From Desulfoferula mesophila (GTDB taxonomy: Bacteria > Desulfobacterota > Desulfarculia > Desulfarculales > Desulfarculaceae): a stretch of 64,000 nt of DNA. Location of the stretch: contig NZ_AP028679.1 in the NCBI RefSeq assembly GCF_037076455.1, positions 1,379,501 through 1,443,500 of the forward strand. Reading direction: 5' to 3'. Of this stretch, positions 58,143 to 64,000 are shown piece by piece (position 1 is the first letter of the stretch; each line of letters starts with the position of its first letter). The notes under the pieces were generated by a model. The model saw nothing but the letters and a program-made list of their open reading frames with translations. It searched no databases and had not been told where the DNA came from. A program made the translations under genes and the position numbers.

Positions 58143-59048
58143 ATGAGCCGAGAGAGCTTTGACGTGGTGATCCTGGGCACCGGCCCGGCCGGGCTGCAGG
58201 CGGCCATCCACGCGGCCCGCAAAAAGGTCGCCGTGCTGGTGTTGGGGCGCCAGCCCCAGAGCAGCCTGTACAAGGCCCACGTGGAAAATTTCTGCTGCTT
58301 GGGCAAGATAGCCGGTGGAGACCTTCTGGGGGCGGGACGGGAGCAGGCCCAAAAGTTCGGGGCCCAGATGTGGGACGAGGACGTCTTGGAAGTGACCTCC
58401 GGCGGCGAGGGATTCGTCATCAGGACCGAAAGCGGCCGGGAGGTGGCGGCCAAGTCCCTGGTGCTGGCCATGGGGATCAGCCGCAACAAGCTGGGGGTGC
58501 CAGGCGAAAAGAAGTTGTTGGGCAAGGGGGTCAGCTACTGCGTGGACTGCGACGCCGGCTTTTATCGCGGGACCAAGGTGGCGGTGGTGGGCGAAGGCTC
58601 CGCGGCCTTCAGCGGGGCCCTGACCATGCTCATGGTGGCCTCGGAGGTGCATTTGATTTATGACCAGGCCTCGGTGGAGCCCACCCTGGCCGGGCAGGTG
58701 GAGGCCGGTGGCATCTTTGTCCACTCCGGCCGCAAGGTGAAGGCCATCCTGGGCGAGAAGCTGGTGGAGGGCCTGGAGTTGGACAACGGCGAGATCCTGG
58801 AGGTGGAGGGGGTGTTCATCGAGTTGGGGGCCAAAGGCGCGGTGGCCCTGGCCGGTACCCTGGGGGTGATGATGGATCCCGAGAGCATGCAATATATCGC
58901 CGTGGACAAAAAGCAGGCCACCAACCTGCCCGGGGTGTACGCCTGCGGCGACATCACCGGGCCGCCCTGGCAGGTGGCCAAGGCGGTGGGCGAGGGTTGC
59001 GTGGCCGGGTTGGAGGCCGCCGCCTACGCCAAGGACAGGCGGGGGTAG
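58143..59048 (+). CDS. thioredoxin-reductase-like FAD flavoprotein
   Basis: The 301-residue protein has FAD-binding ILGTGPAGLQAAIHAAR, the second dinucleotide fold VAVVGEGSAAFSGALTM and GVYACGDITGPPWQVAKAVGEG. The active CxxC is CVDCDA in place of the usual CATCDG. GxGxxA is altered to GEGSAA in the NAD(P) site, so the pyridine nucleotide preference may be unusual. It may reduce thioredoxin-like proteins or glutaredoxins. It lies 39 bp after the CDF gene. Confidence 0.88.
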   Translation: MSRESFDVVILGTGPAGLQAAIHAARKKVAVLVLGRQPQSSLYKAHVENFCCLGKIAGGDLLGAGREQAQKFGAQMWDEDVLEVTSGGEGFVIRTESGREVAAKSLVLAMGISRNKLGVPGEKKLLGKGVSYCVDCDAGFYRGTKVAVVGEGSAAFSGALTMLMVASEVHLIYDQASVEPTLAGQVEAGGIFVHSGRKVKAILGEKLVEGLELDNGEILEVEGVFIELGAKGAVALAGTLGVMMDPESMQYIAVDKKQATNLPGVYACGDITGPPWQVAKAVGEGCVAGLEAAAYAKDRRG

Positions 59049-59216
59049 GGGCGCTCCCCGCCAAAATACGGGTTTCCCCCCATGGCGGGTAGGTAGGGAT
59101 TTTTCATAAGATATATCGAATGATTAAGGACAGAGGGCCCCTGAAGGGCCGGTGAGGCCGGGCAGGGCCGAACCGGAACCGGGCCCGCCTGACTATCCTG
59201 CTTGCGGCGAGGTGGC
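59049..59216. other. intergenic region, weak hairpin
   Basis: CCCGCC (about 59057) and GGCGGG (about 59083) can pair, with a T-rich run (ATTTTT) about ten bases beyond. This is a weak terminator candidate for the flavoprotein gene. Nothing else is visible. Confidence 0.35.
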
Positions 59217-61142
59217 ATGAGCGATTTTCCTCTGCCCCGCATAAAGGATTTTTTGCAGTCGGTAGTCCCCTTCGACACCATGGAGGAGACGGAACTGCAG
59301 CGGGTAGTGGGCCTGATGGACCTGGCCTATTTCCCCCGCGGCGAGGTGATCATCCGGGCGGGCGAGGAGCCTTCCAAACACCTTTACGTCATCATGAACG
59401 GTTCGGTGAGGGTGACTTTGCCTCGGCCCAGCGGGGAGGAGTTGCTCATAGACGTGCGGGGGGAAGGCGACACCTTCGGCGCCTTGAGCCTCTTGCAGGG
59501 CGAGTTGGCCTTGTTCACGGTCACCGCCCAGGAAGACCTGCTGGCCTTCACCTTGCCCGATGAGCCATTCCGGGCCCTGGTCAACGACAACCCGGTCTTC
59601 AAGCGCCACTTCAGCTTTTCCCTGGCCCGCAACATAGACGCGGTGCGCCGGGCTTCGGACCGCCACACCACCCAGATGACCGGCACCGAATCCCTGGGCC
59701 TGGACGCGGTTCTCACCGGCAGCCGGGTGCACGAGCTGATGAGCAAGAACCTGCTCACCTGCCTGCCCTTTACCCCGGTGAAGGCGGCGGCCATCCAGAT
59801 GACCCAGCGCAAGGTGGGCTCCATCATGGTCTGCGAGCCGGGGGGGCGTCCCGTGGGCATCCTCACCGACACCGATCTGCGGGTGCGGGTGCTGGCCGCC
59901 GGGGTGGCTCCGGACGTGGATGTCTCCGAGGTGATGAGCCCATCGGTGAAGTCCATCTCGCCCCAGGCCTTCGCTTTCGAGGCCATGATCGAGATGGCCC
60001 GCCACGGGGTGCATCACCTGGCGGTCACCGAGGATCAGCGTCTGGTGGGAGTGATCAGCGACCACGACCTAACCATGGTCATCGGCTCCTCTCCGGTGGG
60101 GGTGATCAAGGAGGTCTACAAGGTAAGCAACCTGGAGGACCTGGCCGGGTTGCCCCGGCGCATGAACCGGGTGATGGAGACCCTGCTGCGCCTGGGGGGC
60201 AGCGCCGAGTACACGCTGGACGTGCTCAGCGAGTTCAACGACCGGCTCAACACACGCCTGATCCGCCTCACCCTGAGCGACATGGAGCACAAAGGGCCGG
60301 GGCCGCCGCCGGCGCAGTTTTCCTGGCTGGCCCTGGGCTCGGCCGGGCGGCGGGAGCAGGCCCTGGACCAGGGGCAGGACTACGCGGTGGTCTATGCCAA
60401 CGTTCCCGAGGAGCGCGAGCCGGAGGTGCATGCCTGGTTCAACGAGTTCGCTCGGCGCATGGGCGAGGGGCTGTCCTCCTGCGGTTTCCAGGGCGGTCCG
60501 GAAGCGGTGATGAACGACGACCTGGTGTGTTGCCGCAGCGAGGCCGCCTGGGAGGAGTCGTTCCTGGCCTGGATAGGGGGCGGCCAGCCCCCGGCCCTGG
60601 CCATGGCGGCCAAATATTTCGATATCAGGGCCGTGTACGCCGAGACCGATTTCGTGGAGAGGCTGTGGCATAAGATTTTCGAGGCCGTGGAAAGCGAAAA
60701 GGGCTTCTTGGGGCGTCTGGCCTTGGCCGGGGAGCGGCGCCGCCCGCCGGTGGGATTTTTGCGCGAGTTCGCGGTGGAGTCGGACGGCTCCTACGCGGAT
60801 CGCCTCAACCTTGAGGAGGTGGCCCTGGAGCCGGTGGTCAGGGCGGCGCGTATCTTGGCCCTGGACCAGAAGCTGCCCCAGACCAACACCCTGGAGCGCC
60901 TCGGCGGGGTCACCAGGCTGGGCCTGCTCAAAGACCGCATGGCCGAGGACCTCTACGAGGCCTTCAGCTTCATCACCCTGCTCAGGATAGCCCGCCGCCT
61001 GGATAGCGCCCAAAACGGGGCCGGCGAAGGGGCTTTCCTCGATCCGGCCAGCCTGAACAGGGTGCAGCGCAAGATGCTCAAGGAGAGCTTCCAGGTGGTG
61101 AACAAGCTGCAGGAATTCATCAACCAACGCTACGGCCAATAG
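59217..61142 (+). CDS. cNMP-binding / CBS pair / DUF294 nucleotidyltransferase protein
   Basis: ATG 59217 (MSDFPLPRIK) follows GAGGTG. The 641-residue protein has a cyclic-nucleotide-binding domain (about 15-130: YFPRGEVIIRAGEEPSKHLYVIMNGSVRV), two CBS domains (about 175-290: MSKNLLTCLPFTPVKAAAIQM, VGILTDTDLRVRVL, VMSPSVKSI) and a DUF294 nucleotidyltransferase-like part (LGSAGRREQALDQGQDYAVVY, near 365). A substrate-binding end follows. Such proteins sense cAMP and adenylates and sit beside acetate-related genes, as here upstream of acs. Confidence 0.9.
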   Translation: MSDFPLPRIKDFLQSVVPFDTMEETELQRVVGLMDLAYFPRGEVIIRAGEEPSKHLYVIMNGSVRVTLPRPSGEELLIDVRGEGDTFGALSLLQGELALFTVTAQEDLLAFTLPDEPFRALVNDNPVFKRHFSFSLARNIDAVRRASDRHTTQMTGTESLGLDAVLTGSRVHELMSKNLLTCLPFTPVKAAAIQMTQRKVGSIMVCEPGGRPVGILTDTDLRVRVLAAGVAPDVDVSEVMSPSVKSISPQAFAFEAMIEMARHGVHHLAVTEDQRLVGVISDHDLTMVIGSSPVGVIKEVYKVSNLEDLAGLPRRMNRVMETLLRLGGSAEYTLDVLSEFNDRLNTRLIRLTLSDMEHKGPGPPPAQFSWLALGSAGRREQALDQGQDYAVVYANVPEEREPEVHAWFNEFARRMGEGLSSCGFQGGPEAVMNDDLVCCRSEAAWEESFLAWIGGGQPPALAMAAKYFDIRAVYAETDFVERLWHKIFEAVESEKGFLGRLALAGERRRPPVGFLREFAVESDGSYADRLNLEEVALEPVVRAARILALDQKLPQTNTLERLGGVTRLGLLKDRMAEDLYEAFSFITLLRIARRLDSAQNGAGEGAFLDPASLNRVQRKMLKESFQVVNKLQEFINQRYGQ

Positions 61143-61168
61143 CCTGCGGCTATATTGAGGGGGAGGCG

Positions 61169-61888
61169 TTGAAGTTGTGGCAGGCCAAACTGTTGAACCA
61201 GGCGACGCGCGCGCGCATGGCCGGCCGGCGCCTGCCCGAGGAGGCGCGGGCCAACCTGGCGGTGCTGGACGGGCTCAACGGTCGGGCTTCGGCGCTGGCT
61301 CAGCGTTTCGTGGTGGTGGACCTGGAGACCACCGGCCTGGACCACACCAAGGACCGGGTGGTGAGCGTGGGAGCCTTCCGGGTGGTGGAGGGGCGCATCC
61401 GTTTGGGGGAGGTGTTCAGCGAACTGGCCAACCCGGGGCGGGGCATCCCGGTGGAGTCCATAAAGGTGCACGGCATCACGCCGGACAACATTCGCGACGC
61501 CCGCCCGGCCTGGGAAGTGTTTCGCAATTTTCTTAATTACCTGGGCCGGGACATCGTCGTGGCCCACTATGCGCGCTTTGACATGTTTTTCTTGAATCGG
61601 GTGATGCGGGCCCAATACGGCATGCGCCTGCAAAACCTGGTTATGGACACGGTGTTGATGTGCCGGGCCGCCCTGATCGAGCCCGACCCCTATGGCCAGA
61701 AGAAAGGCGCCAAGCGCTGTAGCCTGGACGCCCTGGCCGCCCGTTACGGTTTGGAGGTCCCGGAGCGGCACACCGCCCTAGGCGATGCCATGGCCACGGC
61801 TTTGATCCTCCAGCGCCTGCTGCCGGAATTGTCCGAGGCGGGGTGGAAAACCTTGGGTGATTTGGTGCAGGTAGCCGGGGTGCAATAA
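61169..61888 (+). CDS. DnaQ-type 3'-5' exonuclease
   Basis: The 239-residue protein has the DEDDh motifs: VVVDLETTGLD (Exo I), HGITPDNIRDARPAWEV and VVAHYARFDMFFLNRVM (Exo II), and ERHTALGDAMATALI (Exo III with the His and final Asp). TTG 61169 follows GGGGGAGG. It lies 27 bp after the DUF294 gene, so the two are co-transcribed, a pairing seen in many proteobacteria. The substrate is unknown. Confidence 0.9.
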   Translation: MKLWQAKLLNQATRARMAGRRLPEEARANLAVLDGLNGRASALAQRFVVVDLETTGLDHTKDRVVSVGAFRVVEGRIRLGEVFSELANPGRGIPVESIKVHGITPDNIRDARPAWEVFRNFLNYLGRDIVVAHYARFDMFFLNRVMRAQYGMRLQNLVMDTVLMCRAALIEPDPYGQKKGAKRCSLDALAARYGLEVPERHTALGDAMATALILQRLLPELSEAGWKTLGDLVQVAGVQ

Positions 61889-62003
61889 GGATGGAGGAAA
61901 TTTGCTATCCTGTTCCAAGCTGAGAAAAAACGCGCTTGAGGGCGCTTGATCCAGTTTGGGCCGGTTTGGTACCCGTTGTGCGATACGGGAGAAAGGACGC
62001 GTA

Positions 62004-63992
62004 ATGGCTGACGATAAGGTTTTGGAGAAGAACGGGCTGTACTACCCTCCCCAGTCCTTTGTGGATAAAGCCCACATCAACAGCTTTGAGCAGTACCAGC
62101 AGATGTACAAGCGCTCCATCGACGATCCGGAGGGCTTTTGGGGGGAGATGGCCCAGGGCTTCCATTGGGAGAAAACCTGGGACAAGGTACTGGAGTTCAA
62201 CTATCACCGCAGCAAGGGCCCCATCAGCATCGAGTGGTACAAGGGCGCCAAGACCAACATGACCTATAACTGCATCGACCGCCACCTGGAGACCAGGGGC
62301 GATCAGCCGGCCCTGCTCTGGGAAGGCAACGAACCCGGCGAAGACCGCATCATCACTTATCGTCAGCTTTATGAGCACGTTTGCAAGTTCGCCAACGTAC
62401 TCAAGGGGTTCGGCATCAAAAAGGGTGACCGGGTCACCATCTACCTGCCCATGATTCCCGAACTGGCCATCTCCATGCTGGCCTGCGCCCGCATCGGGGC
62501 CATCCACAGCGTGGTCTTCGGCGGTTTCTCGGCCGAGTCCCTGAAGGACCGCATCGTGGACTCCAAGTGCAGCCTGGTCATCACCAGCGACGGCACCTAC
62601 CGCGGCGGCAAGGCGGTGACGCTCAAGCAAATCGCCGACGAGGCCATGGACCACTCCGAGAAGGAGGGGGTCACCGTGCCCAAGGTGGTGGTGGTGGAGC
62701 GCGTGGGCGCGGGCAAGGGCATCGAGTGCCCCATGAAACAGGGCCGCGACCAGTACTGGCACGACCTGGTGGCTACGGCCGAGGGCGATTGCCCGGTGGA
62801 GTGGATGGACGCCGAGGACCCCTTGTTCATCCTCTACACCAGCGGCTCCACCGGCAAGCCCAAGGGAGTGCAACACACCACCGCCGGCTACATGGTCTAC
62901 GTGTCCCTGACCCACAAGTACGTGTTCGACTATCACGACGGCGACGTGTACTGGTGCACCGCCGACATCGGCTGGGTGACCGGCCACAGCTACATCCTCT
63001 ACGGGCCCCTGCTCAACGGCGCTCAGAGCCTGATGTTCGAGGGCGTGCCCACCTATCCCGACTCGGGCCGCTTCTGGGACGTGGTGGACAAGTGGAAGGT
63101 GGATATTTTCTACACCGCCCCCACCGCCATCCGGGCGGTGATGCGCATGGGCGACGACTTCGTCACCAAGTATAGCCGCAAGAGCTTGCAGTTGTTGGGC
63201 ACGGTGGGCGAGCCCATCAACCCCGAGGCCTGGCGCTGGTACAACGAGGTGGTGGGCGACAGCCACTGCCCCATCGTGGACACCTGGTGGCAAACCGAGA
63301 CCGGCGGCATCCTTATCACCCCCCTGCCGGGAGCCATCCCCACCAAGCCCGGCTCGGCCACCTTGCCGTTCTTCGGCGTGCAGCCCTGCCTGCTGGACGA
63401 CGAGGGCAAGGAGGTGGAAGGCAACGGGGTGAGCGGCCGTTTGGCCATAAAGGCCCCTTGGCCCGGTCAGCTGCGCACCACCTACGGATCCCATGAGCGC
63501 TTCGAAACGGTGTACTTCAGCGACTTCGACGGGTTCTACTTCACCGGCGACGGCGCCAAGCGCGACGAGGATGGCTACTACTGGATCACCGGCCGGGTGG
63601 ACGACGTGATCAACGTCAGCGGCCACCGCATGGGCACCGCCGAGGTGGAGAGCGCCCTGGTGAGCCATCCCACCGTGGCCGAGGCCGCGGTGGTGGGCTT
63701 CCCCCACGAGATCAAGGGCCAGGGCATCTACGCCTACGTGACCCTCAAGGTGGGCGAGGAGTACAGCGAGCAGCTCAAGAAGGACCTGGTGCTGCACGTG
63801 CGCAAGGAGATCGGGCCCATCGCCTCGCCGGACGTCATCCACTGGGCTCCCGCCCTGCCCAAGACCCGCTCGGGCAAGATCATGCGCCGCATCCTGCGCA
63901 AGATGGCCGCGGGCGAGAGCGACTTCGGCGACACCAGCACCCTGGCCGATCCCAGCGTGGTGGGCACCCTGGTGGAGATGAAAGGCAAGTAA
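62004..63992 (+). CDS. acs: acetyl-CoA synthetase (AMP-forming)
   Basis: The 662-residue protein has the ANL adenylation motifs [57 protein letters not shown] and the catalytic Lys in [11 protein letters not shown] (segments). It activates acetate with ATP and CoA. GAAAGGA precedes ATG 62004. Regulation by Lys acetylation at the final Lys is known in the family. The gene ends 8 bp before the window end. Confidence 0.97.
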   Translation: MADDKVLEKNGLYYPPQSFVDKAHINSFEQYQQMYKRSIDDPEGFWGEMAQGFHWEKTWDKVLEFNYHRSKGPISIEWYKGAKTNMTYNCIDRHLETRGDQPALLWEGNEPGEDRIITYRQLYEHVCKFANVLKGFGIKKGDRVTIYLPMIPELAISMLACARIGAIHSVVFGGFSAESLKDRIVDSKCSLVITSDGTYRGGKAVTLKQIADEAMDHSEKEGVTVPKVVVVERVGAGKGIECPMKQGRDQYWHDLVATAEGDCPVEWMDAEDPLFILYTSGSTGKPKGVQHTTAGYMVYVSLTHKYVFDYHDGDVYWCTADIGWVTGHSYILYGPLLNGAQSLMFEGVPTYPDSGRFWDVVDKWKVDIFYTAPTAIRAVMRMGDDFVTKYSRKSLQLLGTVGEPINPEAWRWYNEVVGDSHCPIVDTWWQTETGGILITPLPGAIPTKPGSATLPFFGVQPCLLDDEGKEVEGNGVSGRLAIKAPWPGQLRTTYGSHERFETVYFSDFDGFYFTGDGAKRDEDGYYWITGRVDDVINVSGHRMGTAEVESALVSHPTVAEAAVVGFPHEIKGQGIYAYVTLKVGEEYSEQLKKDLVLHVRKEIGPIASPDVIHWAPALPKTRSGKIMRRILRKMAAGESDFGDTSTLADPSVVGTLVEMKGK

Positions 63993-64000
63993 CTCATAAG

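Noticed and set aside
61899-61914. Possible sigma-54 promoter (TGGAGG ... TTTGC) before acs
   Set aside because: The GG to GC spacing is 9 bases rather than 10 and the -24 half is poor.
61905-63842. Long minus-strand open frame opposite acetyl-CoA synthetase
   Set aside because: It is a shadow of acs, with His/Val/Gly-rich text and no recognisable motif.

Overview
The window looks like chromosome of a GC-rich anaerobe of the former Deltaproteobacteria (Desulfobacterota). This is inferred from multihaem c-type cytochromes, CcsA/ResB-type haem handling, a CheB-CheR-PAS fusion, BFD-type and thioredoxin-like proteins, and family relationships visible in many products. No rRNA, tRNA or CRISPR array was found.

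The main structural result is that positions 5461-37928 form a mobile element of about 32.4 kb inserted in the 3' end of a ccsA-like gene. A 23-bp identical sequence occurs at 5461-5483 (inside the ccsA-like gene) and at 37906-37928 (just before the resB-like gene). A tyrosine recombinase gene (36540-37751) lies next to the right copy. The short motif GGGAAGC is repeated at exact 11-bp spacing inside both ends, twice on the left and three times on the right, as expected for integrase arm sites. Joining the sequence outside the element restores a ccsA-like ORF whose stop overlaps the resB start (ATGA). The native pair was therefore split and the CcsA C-terminus was replaced.

Host DNA left of the element (1-5460) holds a TonB-dependent receptor cut by the window edge, an exported protein joining two molybdopterin-oxidoreductase-like domains to a tetrapyrrole-methylase domain, an APC permease and ccsA-like copy 1. 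Host DNA right of it (37929-43274) holds resB-like copy 1, then a leftward operon of ccsA-like copy 2, resB-like copy 2, modA, modB and modC. That operon has a perfect ModE-type palindrome upstream and a short ModE-like regulator gene behind it. Without the element this is one locus with two CcsA/ResB cassettes around molybdate uptake.

The element has a phage-satellite backbone at its right end: integrase, an AlpA-like regulator, primase-polymerase/DUF3987, a terminase small subunit, zinc-finger proteins, a candidate origin and two RBS-sequestering inverted repeats. Its left and middle parts carry cargo: a CopD/cytochrome b5/octahaem cytochrome fusion, two EamA transporters, and a large stress and envelope cluster. 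The cluster includes coiled-coil proteins, DUF1328, DUF3185, DUF3309, BON, CsbD and Thivi_2564-type proteins, PAS sensors, CheB/CheR, a fatty acid desaturase and a B12-binding radical SAM enzyme. Five insertion sequences (IS3, IS21, two IS1595, IS110) sit inside it. Fragments of a second, decayed satellite flank the IS21 copy, so the island grew by accretion.

Further right are an enoyl-CoA hydratase and an arsenic-resistance cluster (44593-50734: arsR, ArsP-type permease, MFS, redox proteins, arsC, acr3, thioredoxin, CcdA), followed by a pentahaem cytochrome interrupted by an in-frame TGA. The remainder is ordinary chromosome: AsmA, TrmO, glycogen branching enzyme, a cation diffusion facilitator, a thioredoxin-reductase-like flavoprotein, a cNMP/CBS/DUF294 protein, a DnaQ-type exonuclease and acetyl-CoA synthetase.
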